Shown here: positions 1-8,400 of the stretch, piece after piece
Numbering within the stretch: position 1 is the first letter of the stretch
Layout of the letters: every line of letters starts with the position of its first letter
Assembly (NCBI RefSeq): GCF_024346315.1
Contig: NZ_JAGQCS010000010.1
Location: 29,553-93,552, forward strand
Source of the DNA: Cyanobium sp. ATX 6F1
GTDB taxonomy: Bacteria; Cyanobacteriota; Cyanobacteriia; PCC-6307; Cyanobiaceae
Length of the DNA stretch: 64,000 nt
Direction of reading: 5' to 3'
The notes under the pieces: model-generated
What the model saw: the letters and a program-made list of their open reading frames with translations, nothing else
Told to the model about the DNA's origin: nothing
Databases searched by the model: none
Program-made: the position numbers and the translations under genes

Positions 1-59
1 ATCGCAGCTGACCCGACACCCACGCCGTAACGCTTCAGTTCCCCCGCTGGATCATCGCT

Positions 60-1892
60 TCAAAGCCCGAAGTGCCGGCAGATCAACCAGGGAACGATCA
101 GCGCCAGGCCGACCGTGAGTGGCGCCCCGTAGCGGGTCATGTCGAGGAAGCGGTAGCGGCCCGGGCCGAAGACCATCAGGTTGGTCTGGTAGCCGATGGG
201 GGTAAGGAAGCTTTGGCTGGCGGCGAACAGGATGGCGAAGATGAAGGCCATGGGCGGCAGCTGCAGCCCCTTGGCGATCTCAGTGGCGATCGGCATCAGC
301 AGCACCACCGTGGTGCCGTTGCTGAGCGCTTCTGTGAACAGCTGCGCGAGGATGAACACCACCAGCAGCACGCCGTAGGTGGGCCAACCCTGCAGGGAAT
401 GGAGCAGATCAGTGGCCATCGCTTCGGCCAGGCCAGTCTTCTGCATCGCGACGCTGAAGGAGGAAAGCGACCCCAGCAGCAGAATCACATCCCAACGCAC
501 GGAGCGTTGCAGCTCACCGGGTTTCAGGCAGCCGGTGGCCACCATGATCACCACCGCCAGGGTGACGGCGGCCATCAGGTTGAGCAGCTTGAACAACGGC
601 AGCAGGATCACCAATGAGGCCACGATCACCGCCACCCACTTGCGATCGGTGGTGGGCAGGTCCTTTTCGAGTTCATCGAGCAGCACAAGATCGTTGTTGG
701 CCTGCATGCCGCGGATGGCGTCGATGGGGGCCTGGAGCAGCAGCACATCCCCGGCCTGGAGCACCACCCGCCCCAGACGCTCGCGCAGCACCTGGTTGCC
801 TCTGCGCACCGCCAGCAGGGTGGCGTTGTAGGTCTGGCGAAAGCGCAGGTCACGCACGCTGGTGCCGGTGATGGTGGAGCCATTGGGGAGCAGCACCTCG
901 ACCACTCTCTGGGAGGCGATCGGCTGGTTGCCGGTTGGGCCAGGCTCCCCAGCGCCCGCCTTGATCGGGGCGAGGGTCACGGTGTGCTCCTGCTGCAGGC
1001 GCAGCAGGTTCTCGCGGTTGCAGCGCAGCATCAGCCGATCGCCGGCCTCAAGGGTGAGATCAGCCAGGGGAGCTGTGAAGCTCTCCTCGCCGCGATGGAG
1101 CTCGAGCACATCGACATCGAAGCGCCGCTGCAGGCGGCTGTTGTGCAGCGACTGGCCCACCAGCTCGGATCCTTCTGGAACGAGCACATCAGTGAAGTAG
1201 CCGGCACGGGCCAGGTCGCCGAGCAGGTCGTCATGGTCGAGGCCGCGGTCGGGCAGCAGGCGATCAGAGGCCCAGAGCATGTAGAGGGATCCCAGCAGCC
1301 AGATCGGGATGCCGATGGCGGAGAAGCTGAACAGTTCCAGCGAGCCGTAGCCCAGCTGACGGCTCACATCACTGGCAAGCAGGTTGGTGGAGGTGCCCAG
1401 CAGGGAAATGGTGCCCCCCAGCACCGTGGCGAAGGAGAGCGGCAGCAGCACCTTCGAGGGGGAGACGCCGCGGCGGTGGCACCAGCTCTCGATCACCGGC
1501 AGCAGGGTGGCGACGATCGGGGTGTTGGGGATGAAGCCCGAGAGCGGCGCGACGACGCCCACCATCAGGGTGATCATCCGCTGGGGGGTGCGCACAGCAT
1601 CGGAGCCGATCAGGGCGCGCAGCCGATCGAGGCCGCCGCTGCGGAACAGCCCGGCCGAGACGGCGAACAGACCGATCAAGGTGATCAGCGCCGGACTGCC
1701 GAAGCCCTGCACCGCCTCATCGGGTTTGAGCACCTTGAAGGCCACCAGCAGGGCCATGGCCAGCAGGCCCGTCACCTCCGGCGCCAGCCAGCCGGTGACG
1801 AACAGCACGATCGCGCCGGCGAACACGCCCAACGTGATCAGGCCCGCCGGCTGGGAGGCCGCTTCCAGGAAGGCGCTCATGGGCCAGGACAC
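60..1892 (-). CDS. SLC13/DASS-family anion transporter with two RCK_C (TrkA-C) domains
   Basis: Inner-membrane permease of the sodium/anion (sulfate or dicarboxylate) symporter family. The 610 residues begin with hydrophobic helices (about 15-210) carrying the family signature LGTSTNL. Two soluble RCK_C-type domains follow (about 230-300 and 335-405; each ends in a GDxLxL strand), then a second helix block with LSNGTTVVLLMP and the second signature TPIGYQTNLM. The RCK_C insert between two membrane halves is the usual layout of this subfamily and probably senses a small ligand. The first start is a GTG; an ATG four codons downstream is equally possible. Sulfate would suit a window with several sulfotransferases, but the substrate cannot be read from sequence. 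Confidence 0.9.
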   Translation of the reverse strand: MSWPMSAFLEAASQPAGLITLGVFAGAIVLFVTGWLAPEVTGLLAMALLVAFKVLKPDEAVQGFGSPALITLIGLFAVSAGLFRSGGLDRLRALIGSDAVRTPQRMITLMVGVVAPLSGFIPNTPIVATLLPVIESWCHRRGVSPSKVLLPLSFATVLGGTISLLGTSTNLLASDVSRQLGYGSLELFSFSAIGIPIWLLGSLYMLWASDRLLPDRGLDHDDLLGDLARAGYFTDVLVPEGSELVGQSLHNSRLQRRFDVDVLELHRGEESFTAPLADLTLEAGDRLMLRCNRENLLRLQQEHTVTLAPIKAGAGEPGPTGNQPIASQRVVEVLLPNGSTITGTSVRDLRFRQTYNATLLAVRRGNQVLRERLGRVVLQAGDVLLLQAPIDAIRGMQANNDLVLLDELEKDLPTTDRKWVAVIVASLVILLPLFKLLNLMAAVTLAVVIMVATGCLKPGELQRSVRWDVILLLGSLSSFSVAMQKTGLAEAMATDLLHSLQGWPTYGVLLVVFILAQLFTEALSNGTTVVLLMPIATEIAKGLQLPPMAFIFAILFAASQSFLTPIGYQTNLMVFGPGRYRFLDMTRYGAPLTVGLALIVPWLICRHFGL

Positions 1893-2102
1893 TCCAATGC
1901 GGCTGTTGTTGAGTCTTGAGGCTTCTCATGGACCGCCCCTGGAGGCCGAGGAACAACGTACCGCTCGGAGCTGATTCTTCCAGGGGAGGGGAAGATCCCG
2001 ACGCACCTGATCGTCGCAGCACGGTGGTGACGCGCAACCTCCGGCTTTTCACGCCCCCAGGGGTGCCGACATTGAACCCATGGACACGAGGGCCGCACTC
2101 CC
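1893..2102. other. Gene-free spacer upstream of the transporter
   Basis: No open frame here has protein-like composition. It should hold the transporter promoter on the minus strand, but no convincing -35/-10 pair is visible. It runs into a toxin remnant on the plus strand. Confidence 0.4.
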
Positions 2103-2228
2103 CTGTTTGCCGATGGGCAGATCGCGGCGATTGCGGCCACTCAGGAACTGGTGCTGGCCACACGCAACGGGGGCGACTTCAGTGCCTTTGAGGGCTTGAA
2201 GGTTGTGAGCTGGCCTTGCAAACCATGA
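2103..2228 (+). pseudogene. C-terminal remnant of a PIN-domain (VapC/FitB-like) toxin
   Basis: The frame reads ADGQIAAIAATQELVLATRN then GGDFSAFEGLKVVSWP and a stop. This is the classic C-terminal third of a PIN ribonuclease: the DxxIAAxA helix, the LATRNxxDF strand-turn with a metal-binding Asp, and the GLxVxxP tail. The N-terminal LLDTN strand and the antitoxin are absent, and the bases upstream do not continue the fold in any frame. It is a deletion remnant, too short for most gene finders. Confidence 0.75.
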
Positions 2229-2480
2229 GCACCACTGCCGAGGTGCCTTACAAAGCCAGCGGCACCTGGAGCAAGGCCGAATCGCTACACCTGAACGGTG
2301 GCCAGGCTCGAGCGCAGGGGCACTCCGGATGGCTTGACCATGCTTTTGAGCGTGCCTGGAGCGAGGTCGTCGCTTGGCTTTCCAGCAACCGTCATGCGCC
2401 CAGGCTGGCTGGAAGGCTTGAACGGCCGGCAGCACCCGCCTGTGGCCCCGGGCCGGCAACGAAGCAGCCCGGCTGCTATG

Positions 2481-2553
2481 AACCCCTGCGGGGGTTAACT
2501 TGGTTTTATGTCCCGTAGGGGATAAGCTGGATCTATTCCTTTCAGGGGATGAG
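2481..2553 (+). promoter_or_regulatory. Three tandem dyads upstream of hipBA (probable HipB operators)
   Basis: Three inverted-repeat elements sit in the 75 bases before hipB: AACCCCTGCGGGGGTT (2481-2496), GTCCCGTAGGGGATAA (about 2509-2524) and ATTCCTTTCAGGGGATGA (about 2535-2552). All have a C-run / short spacer / G-run design, and the last two end in GGGAT. E. coli HipB binds TATCC-N8-GGATA dyads, so these are reasonable autoregulatory sites; spacing and half-sites differ from E. coli. Confidence 0.55.
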
Positions 2554-2555
2554 CT

Positions 2556-2804
2556 TTGTCCCATGTGGCCCGCCTTCCATCACAGCTGGGCGTCTTGCTG
2601 CGCAGTCGCCGCAAGGAGCTGGGGCTGTCCCAGCAGGAGGCCGCAGTTCGAGGCGGCTTGCAGCAGAAGACGGTGTCGTCCCTGGAGAACGACCCACAGC
2701 GCTGCACGATCGACAGCCTCTACCGCCTGATGGCCGCGTTGACGGTGGAGCTTGTGCTCCAGCCCCGTGAAGCCCCGGTGCGGAGCGCAGGAGACGACTG
2801 GTAG
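2556..2804 (+). CDS. hipB: HipB-type XRE-family antitoxin
   Basis: An 82-residue helix-turn-helix protein. Residues about 9-60 form an XRE fold (LGVLLRSRRKELGLSQQEAA, then QKTVSSLEN and the TIDSLYRLMAAL helix). It should bind the dyads just upstream and neutralise the kinase encoded two bases downstream. The listed start is TTG at 2556; GTG at 2565 is an alternative that loses three residues. Size, order and partner match hipBA TA systems. Confidence 0.85.
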   Translation: MSHVARLPSQLGVLLRSRRKELGLSQQEAAVRGGLQQKTVSSLENDPQRCTIDSLYRLMAALTVELVLQPREAPVRSAGDDW

Positions 2805-2806
2805 CC

Positions 2807-4117
2807 ATGGCACGTCCTCGGTTGGGCCATGGTCTTGACCTGTGGATGAACGGCGAGCTGGTGGGGCACTGGCAGGTGACGTCCACCGGCGGGCACCGTC
2901 TCCACTACGCCGCCAGCTGGCTGAGTTCACCCCGTTGCCGCCCGATTTCGCTCTCGTTGCCCTTGCTGCCTGAGGGCCAGGCCCATCACGGGGCCGTGGT
3001 GGAGAACTACTTCGAGAATCTGCTGCCCGACAGCCGCGAGATCCGCCTGCGCCTGCAAGAGCGATTCTCCACCAGCAACGGCGGTGCCATGGCGCTGCTG
3101 GCGGCGGTTGGGCGCGACTGCGTGGGCGCCCTTCAACTTCTACCGGAAGGTTCGCCAGCGCTGAAGGTGCGTGTGATCGAGGCCGAGCCCCTCGATGAGG
3201 CCGGGGTAGCCAGGCAATGCCGGCTCGCGGTGCAGGGCAAGCCCCTGGGCCAGAACGATGGGGAGGCGTTTCGGCTGTCGCTGGCTGGAGCCCAGGAGAA
3301 AACAGCGTTCCTCCGCCATGGCGACCAGTGGTGTGTACCACTGCGTGCAACGCCATCCACCCACATCTTCAAGCTGCCTCTGGGCCGGGTGGGAGTGGAG
3401 GGGCTTGATCGTTCCCTTTCGATTGAGAATGAGTGGCTGTGCGGCCGGATTGCCGCAGCCTTTGGATTGCCGGTGGCCGCGAGCAGGATCGCCTGTTTCG
3501 AGGACCAGAAGGTGCTGGTGGTCGAGCGCTTCGACCGTCGCCTGGCCCGCGATGGCAGCTGGTGGTTACGTCTGCCGCAGGAGGACTGCTGCCAGGCGCT
3601 GGGGATACCACCAGGACTCAAGTATCAGAGTGATGGGGGGCCAGGCATCGCTGATCTGATGACGCTGCTGCGCGGCAGCCTGGCCCCCCAAGAGGATCGG
3701 ATGCAGCTGTTCCGTTCTCTGCTGCTGTTCTGGCTGCTGGCCGCCATTGATGGGCATGCCAAGAACTTTTCCCTGATGCTGGGTGCTGGCGGAGCGTTTC
3801 GGCTCACACCTCTCTACGACGTGATTTCGGCCTACCCAGTGATCGGCAGAGGCGCCAACCAGCTGGCTCCCCAGAGGGTGACCATGGCAAGACAGTGGGG
3901 CATCGACCCTCAGGCAGCGACGCAGGCGATGGTTGAGATGGTGACCGCCACGACCGATGTGATGGCTGAAGTGACCAGCACCATCCCCGCCGGCTTTCCG
4001 AGTTCGGTGGCTGATCCGATTCTGGGCGGTCTGGAGGATGCCGCCCAGCGACTCTCCAAGGCCCTGGACTTAGGCACAAAGACGGAGGAGAGCCTCAGCA
4101 GCACGCCTGATACGTAA
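2807..4117 (+). CDS. hipA: HipA-type serine/threonine kinase toxin
   Basis: The 436-residue length matches HipA, which phosphorylates glutamyl-tRNA synthetase (or another target) to cause dormancy. Visible motifs in order: an N-terminal HipA_N region; SLAGAQEKTAFL (about 156-167), the loop whose Ser is the autophosphorylation site in E. coli; VERFDR (about 238); QEDCCQALG (about 257); the catalytic loop AIDGHAKNFSL (about 313-323) with its Asp; and the metal-binding LYDVISAYP. All key residues are present, so the kinase looks active. It is co-transcribed with hipB. The locus borders a stretch of degraded genes. Confidence 0.9.
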   Translation: MARPRLGHGLDLWMNGELVGHWQVTSTGGHRLHYAASWLSSPRCRPISLSLPLLPEGQAHHGAVVENYFENLLPDSREIRLRLQERFSTSNGGAMALLAAVGRDCVGALQLLPEGSPALKVRVIEAEPLDEAGVARQCRLAVQGKPLGQNDGEAFRLSLAGAQEKTAFLRHGDQWCVPLRATPSTHIFKLPLGRVGVEGLDRSLSIENEWLCGRIAAAFGLPVAASRIACFEDQKVLVVERFDRRLARDGSWWLRLPQEDCCQALGIPPGLKYQSDGGPGIADLMTLLRGSLAPQEDRMQLFRSLLLFWLLAAIDGHAKNFSLMLGAGGAFRLTPLYDVISAYPVIGRGANQLAPQRVTMARQWGIDPQAATQAMVEMVTATTDVMAEVTSTIPAGFPSSVADPILGGLEDAAQRLSKALDLGTKTEESLSSTPDT

Positions 4118-4139
4118 CCGGGAGCACCGCGACTCCGGC

Positions 4140-4322
4140 CACTGGCGGGTGCCGGTGCCGATCGCCCGCTTCGTGGAGAAGCCCGATCTCGCCACGTCCG
4201 AGCCGTTCCTGGCGGCGGGACGCTTCACCTGGAACAGCGGCATGTTTCTGTTCCGTGCCAGCGCGATCCTGGCGGAACTGGAACGAAGTGCCCTTGCCCG
4301 CCCAACGGGGCGCTGGATCTGA
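4140..4322 (+). pseudogene. manC: Fragment of mannose-1-phosphate guanylyltransferase (ManC)
   Basis: One frame reads ARFVEKPDLATSEPFLAAGR then FTWNSGMFLFRASAILAELE. These are the diagnostic VxxFVEKPD...WNSGMFLF motifs of GDP-mannose pyrophosphorylases. Only about 55 residues remain, with no start, no nucleotide-binding N-terminus and no isomerase half. It lies directly after hipA and is clearly a deletion scar of a nucleotide-sugar gene. Confidence 0.8.
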
Positions 4323-4466
4323 CCTCCATCCTCTGGCGGAGACCAGGCCGCCAACGCGAAGGCGGCTTCATGACCATGAGATCTCTCTGCCGAACGGCTG
4401 CTGAGCGTGGATGGGGGAGTGGCGTGTCGCTGGGGGCGGCAGCTGGTTCACAACCCGTGGATGCCG

Positions 4467-4795
4467 TCAGTTTTTGCCATAGGTGGCGACGTGATCTGGG
4501 GACATCGTCAGCAGGCCCAGGACGTCACCATCGCGATGGGCCGTAGCGCGGCGTCATGGGCTGATGCGTAGGGAATACACGGCGTTGATGTCATGGGGCG
4601 TTTGGATGCTCGTGATCCTCTCCCACCTGATGCCAGGGTGAGGTACGGCTGATTCCACGTCAACTGGCGAATCTTGTTCAGGATGTCCAGTGCGGCCTGG
4701 CGTTCAGGCTTCTGCCGTTTCAAATGCTGCAGTGTCAACAGATGCTCTTGAAACACCGGATTGTTCAGATCCAGCCTGACCTTTGCCTCAGGTGG
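4467..4795 (-). pseudogene. Decayed RelE-like toxin gene (one frameshift, one stop)
   Basis: On the minus strand, frame 1 gives VRLDLNNPVFQEHLLTLQHL followed by LDILNKIRQLTWNQ. The fold then continues in a second frame with IRWERITSIQ...VYSLRISP, a TGA at 4554-4556, and RRATAHRDGDVLGLLTMSPD and HVATYGKN to the true stop. Joined, these make one small protein of the kind DL.NP.FQ...KI..LTW...GI.WE....Y..R......RDGD.L.LL...PDH...Y, a RelE/ParE-like toxin group. The frameshift lies near 4635-4655. No good start codon precedes VRLDL. The assignment rests on motif memory. Confidence 0.65.
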
Positions 4796-4955
4796 TGTCT
4801 TCTGGCTGATGGCTGGCTGACCATGCGATCGCGGTTTCCAGGTCTGCTGCCGCTGCTGCCCCATGCAGCCAGCGTTCATTGTCAGGAATCACAGTCGCGA
4901 TGCGCACGATCCAGACACCAGGCTCGCTTTCCTCATCGTGCGGCACGAACGGCAC
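4788..4955 (-). pseudogene. Short ORF preceding the dead toxin, possible antitoxin remnant
   Basis: About 55 codons from a GTG: VPHDEESEPGVWIVRIATVI, then DNERWLHGAAAAADLETAIA and a stop overlapping the start area of the decayed toxin. Composition is protein-like, and the position just upstream of a RelE-like gene is where an antitoxin would sit. An in-frame stop precedes the GTG, so the N-terminus may be missing. I do not recognise the family. Confidence 0.35.
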
Positions 4956-5079
4956 GGGTGTGCGTGCGCGTGCGGATCAGGTGGCGTCGACGTCTTTCCG
5001 CGGCGGTGAATCCATGGGGTTGTGCGAGCTGCGCTACCGGTATCGGATCCTCCAGCGTCCGCATGGGATGGCGAAGCCG

Positions 5080-5638
5080 TTGCGTGCTGGTGTTCTCCCG
5101 CACGGAGGTGGAGAACGACTTGCCCCATTGCAGCGGCACCGCCAGCCGCTACTCCGCCAGCAAGGCCGGCAGCGGTTACCTCGTAAACGCCTGACTCCAC
5201 AACGACGGCCTTCCGGTGGTGATCCTCAAGGCGGCGGCCGGTGAGTTGATCCAGCTCTATGGCGACGGCCAGAACGTGCGCGACAGGCTGAATGTGGCCG
5301 ACCACGTGAATGCCCTGCTGCTGACGGCCACGCAAGGCACTCTCGGACGGGCTTACTTCGTGGGAGGCCATGAGGAGCGAACCAACAAGCAGGTGTTGGA
5401 GGCCATCTGCGCTGATCTCGATCAGCTGGTGCCGGAAGATGCACCCCGCAGCCACCTGATCACACTGGTGAAGAATCGCCCCGGCCACGAGTGCCGCTCT
5501 GCCATTGACCCGACGCGCATCAAGGATGAGCCTGGCTGGCAGCCGCGCCACAGCTTTGAAACGGGCCTGGCGGCCAAAGTGCGCCTGTCTCTGGAGCACA
5601 AGGGGTGGTGCAGCCAAGTGCGTGATTGGGGTCGCTAA
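5080..5638 (+). pseudogene. rfbB: C-terminal part of dTDP-glucose 4,6-dehydratase (RfbB), with an in-frame stop
   Basis: The frame contains the YSASKAGSGYLVNA helix (Tyr-xxx-Lys dyad of extended SDRs). A TGA (5192-5194) falls where Trp is expected, followed by LHNDGLPVVI and the RfbB C-terminus (LYGDGQNVRDRLNVADHVNA, GGHEERTNKQVLEAI, RPGHECRSAIDPTRI). The Rossmann N-terminal half is absent. The 141 residues after the TGA are open, but the catalytic Tyr/Lys are on the other side of the stop, so a protein would be inactive. With the manC fragment this marks a lost sugar-nucleotide locus. Confidence 0.8.
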
Positions 5639-5690
5639 AGTGGCTATCGCCTGGGGGTACTGGCGGGTGAGAGCTGAGATGAGTGAGGCA

Positions 5691-5728
5691 CTCCCCAAGT
5701 GATGTTCCGCGATGCGTGAACTTGGGGG
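5691..5728 (+). other. Inverted repeat before the sdh operon
   Basis: CCCCAAGT (5693-5700) is mirrored by ACTTGGGG (5720-5727) with a 19-base spacer. There is no T-tract, so it is not a typical terminator. It lies about 75 bases upstream of sdhC and could be an operator or mRNA stem. Confidence 0.3.
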
Positions 5729-5800
5729 TGACCAAGGCGACCGGCTGGGGTTGACTTCTATGGGCCAACAAGCAGCACGCAATCAGCAGCTGATGGACTG

Positions 5801-6481
5801 ATGCAGTCACCTCTTCCGAGCCAAGCCCTTGCGGGAATCAATCCTGAATTCCTGCGTCGAGGATCGGCCACCAGCGGCCTGTTGCTGGTGTTGTTTCTGC
5901 TGCTGCACCTGGCGGGGGTTGCCCTGGCACCATGGGCTCCTGCACGGTTTGAGAGCTACGCAACCAGCCTGCATAGCAGCGGCTGGCTGCCACTGGCGGA
6001 AGTTGTGTTGCTCGCGGTAGCCCTGCTTCATCTGGGCCTGAGTGTGGCCCGTTGGCTGATCAACCGCCGTGCTGGTAACACCGCTGTGCTGCGCAGCCGC
6101 CGCGTCGGACCTTTGGCCCCAGTGGCAGCGTTCGCGGCCCGCAGCCAGGCAGCAGGTGGCATGGCCCTGTTGGTTTTCATGGCTGTGCACCTCGCCCAGC
6201 TGCGCTGGCCACGGCCAATGGCTGGTTCTGAACTGGCAGCCCTGCAGTCCGTGCTGGCGAGCCCATGGAGCTTGGCGCTTTATCTGGCAGGGGCTGTAGC
6301 GGTTGCCCTGCACCTGTTCCATGGCGGCGAAGCGGCTCACCGCAGCTTGGGGCTGCTCCAGGCTGCCAATGGCTCCCTCATCCGCTCGGCAGCACGCCTG
6401 CTGGCACTACTTGTTGGCGGCGGTTTCATCGTGATCACCATTCTCCTAGCTGTGCCGGCGCTAGCGGGTGGAGGGGCCTGA
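5801..6481 (+). CDS. sdhC: Succinate dehydrogenase / fumarate reductase cytochrome b subunit
   Basis: A 226-residue membrane anchor that binds haem b and hands electrons to quinone. About five hydrophobic segments are visible, each with candidate axial His residues: LLLHLAGVAL (about 32-41), LLHLGLSV, VHLAQL and LHLFHGGEAAH. This single-subunit, multi-His layout resembles the di-haem cytochrome b of B. subtilis/Wolinella-type enzymes rather than the two-subunit SdhCD anchor. Its stop overlaps the sdhA start (TGATG), so the three genes form one operon. No sdhD is present. Confidence 0.85.
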   Translation: MQSPLPSQALAGINPEFLRRGSATSGLLLVLFLLLHLAGVALAPWAPARFESYATSLHSSGWLPLAEVVLLAVALLHLGLSVARWLINRRAGNTAVLRSRRVGPLAPVAAFAARSQAAGGMALLVFMAVHLAQLRWPRPMAGSELAALQSVLASPWSLALYLAGAVAVALHLFHGGEAAHRSLGLLQAANGSLIRSAARLLALLVGGGFIVITILLAVPALAGGGA

Positions 6482-8400
6482 TGGGAGGTCTGCCCGATCC
6501 GCGCCTTCCCGCCGGCCCGCTGGCCGGTGCCTGGAGCCGCACCCGCGAAAACCTCCCCTTGATCAGCCCGCTGCGCAAGCGGCAGCTGCATGTTTTGGTG
6601 GTGGGCTCGGGTCTGGCCGGTGCTTCGGCGGCAGCCACCCTGGCCGAGCAGGGCTACCGGGTCACGGTGCTCACTTATCACGACAGCCCGCGTCGGGCCC
6701 ATTCGGTCGCCGCCCAGGGGGGTATCAATGCGGCCAAAAACTACGCTGGCGATGGCGACAGCGTGGAGCGCCTGTTTGCCGACACCCTGCGCGGCGGCGA
6801 CTTCCGCGCACGTGAGGCCGGCTGCATGCGCCTGGCCGAACTGAGCGGCGGCATCATTGATCAGGCCGTGGCCCAGGGTGTGCCGTTCGCCCGCGACTAC
6901 GGCGGCACCCTGGCAACTCGCAGCTTTGGTGGGGCTCTGGTGAGTCGCACGTTCTACGCCCGTGGGCAAACCGGCCAGCAGCTGCTCTATGGGGCTATCG
7001 GGGCGCTGCTGCGCCAGGTGGCAGCCGGCCGCATCACCCTGCTGCCTCGCCGCGATGTGCTCGAGCTGATCACGGTGGATGGGGTGGCCCGGGGGGTGGT
7101 GGCCCGCCACCTGCTCAGCGGTGAGCTGGAAGTTCACACGGCCCAGGCGGTGGTGCTGGCCACCGGCGGCTATAGCAATGTGTTTTTCCTGTCGACGAAC
7201 GCGCTCAAATCGAACGCCACGGCGATCTGGCGGGCCCACCGCCAGGGAGCCTTGCTCGCCAATCCCTGCTTCACCCAGATCCACCCCACCTGCATCCCAA
7301 GCGGCGATCCCGGCCAGAGCAAGCTCACGCTGATGAGCGAAAGCCTGCGCAACGATGGGCGCATCTGGTTGCCCGCCATCGCAGGCGACAGCCGCCCGCC
7401 GGAGCAGATCCCCGAGGCCGAGCGCGACTACTTCCTGGAGCGCCTCTACCCCCGCTACGCCAACATGGCCCCACGTGACCTGGCCTCCCGCCGGGCCCTT
7501 GAACTCTGCAACGCTGGCCATGGCGTAGGGCCTGGCGGCCGCTCGATGTATCTGGATCTTCGTGATGCCATCAACGAGCAGGGGCGCGGCGTGATCGAAG
7601 AGCGCTACGGCAACCTCTTGGAAATGTATGAGCGCATCAGTGGCGCCGACCCCTACGCCACCCCTCTGCGCATCTATCCGGCGCCGCACTACACCATGGG
7701 CGGGCTTTGGGTGGACTACCAGCTGATGAGCTCGATCCCGGGTCTGTTCGTGCTGGGGGAAGCCAACTTCTCCGAACACGGCGCTAACCGCCTTGGCGCA
7801 AGCGCCCTGATGCAGGGCCTGGCCGACGGCTACTTCATCGCGCCCGCCACGGTGACGGCCTGGATGTCTGGCCATCCCACCCCTGCAATCGGAGCCGAGC
7901 ACCCCTCCTGCCGCGAGGCGGTGGTTCGAGCCCAGGCCCGTATTAACAGCGTGCTGGCGGTTCAAGGCCAGCTTCCGGTGGACCGCCTTCACCGGGAGCT
8001 GGGGGCGCTGATGATCGAGCGATGCGGCATGAGCCGCACGGCCGAGGGGCTGCAGAAGGGACTGGCGGAATTGGCCGCGATCGAGCAGTGCTTCCACGGC
8101 GACGTGCGGGTGCCCGGGGCAGCGGAGGGCCCCAATCCGGAACTGGAGAAGGCACTGCGGGTGGCGGATTTCTTCGGGCTCGCCCAGCTGATGCTGCGCG
8201 ACGCCCTGGCCCGGGAGGAATCCTGCGGCGCCCACTTCCGCGAGGAGCACCAGAGCGCCGACGGCGAAGCCCGCCGCGACGACGCCCGCTTCGCCCACAT
8301 CGCCGCCTGGGAGCACCGGGGCGATGACAGCGAGCCGATCCGCCACAGCGAAGCGCTCACCTTCACCGTTCTGCAGCCCAGCGCCCGTAGCTACCGATGA
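6481..8400 (+). CDS. sdhA: Succinate dehydrogenase / fumarate reductase flavoprotein subunit
   Basis: Flavoprotein interconverting succinate and fumarate. From ATG 6481 it has 639 residues. Motifs: FAD-binding VLVVGSGLAGASAAATLAEQ near the N-terminus; AHSVAAQGGINAAKN with the His expected to carry covalent FAD; substrate-site FTQIHPTCIP and HYTMGGLWVDY; and GEANFSEHGANRLGASAL. An open extension upstream to 6265 lies inside sdhC and is rejected. The start overlaps the sdhC stop by one base and the stop overlaps the sdhB start (ATGA). The large size fits the quinol:fumarate-reductase-like branch, so the physiological direction is uncertain. Confidence 0.93.
   Translation: MGGLPDPRLPAGPLAGAWSRTRENLPLISPLRKRQLHVLVVGSGLAGASAAATLAEQGYRVTVLTYHDSPRRAHSVAAQGGINAAKNYAGDGDSVERLFADTLRGGDFRAREAGCMRLAELSGGIIDQAVAQGVPFARDYGGTLATRSFGGALVSRTFYARGQTGQQLLYGAIGALLRQVAAGRITLLPRRDVLELITVDGVARGVVARHLLSGELEVHTAQAVVLATGGYSNVFFLSTNALKSNATAIWRAHRQGALLANPCFTQIHPTCIPSGDPGQSKLTLMSESLRNDGRIWLPAIAGDSRPPEQIPEAERDYFLERLYPRYANMAPRDLASRRALELCNAGHGVGPGGRSMYLDLRDAINEQGRGVIEERYGNLLEMYERISGADPYATPLRIYPAPHYTMGGLWVDYQLMSSIPGLFVLGEANFSEHGANRLGASALMQGLADGYFIAPATVTAWMSGHPTPAIGAEHPSCREAVVRAQARINSVLAVQGQLPVDRLHRELGALMIERCGMSRTAEGLQKGLAELAAIEQCFHGDVRVPGAAEGPNPELEKALRVADFFGLAQLMLRDALAREESCGAHFREEHQSADGEARRDDARFAHIAAWEHRGDDSEPIRHSEALTFTVLQPSARSYR

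Noticed and set aside
984..1919. Long plus-strand frame opposite the SLC13 gene
   Set aside because: Gln/Gly/His-rich antisense shadow of a clear transporter.
6265..6480. N-terminal extension of sdhA
   Set aside because: Lies inside sdhC; the overlapping ATG at 6481 is the natural start.
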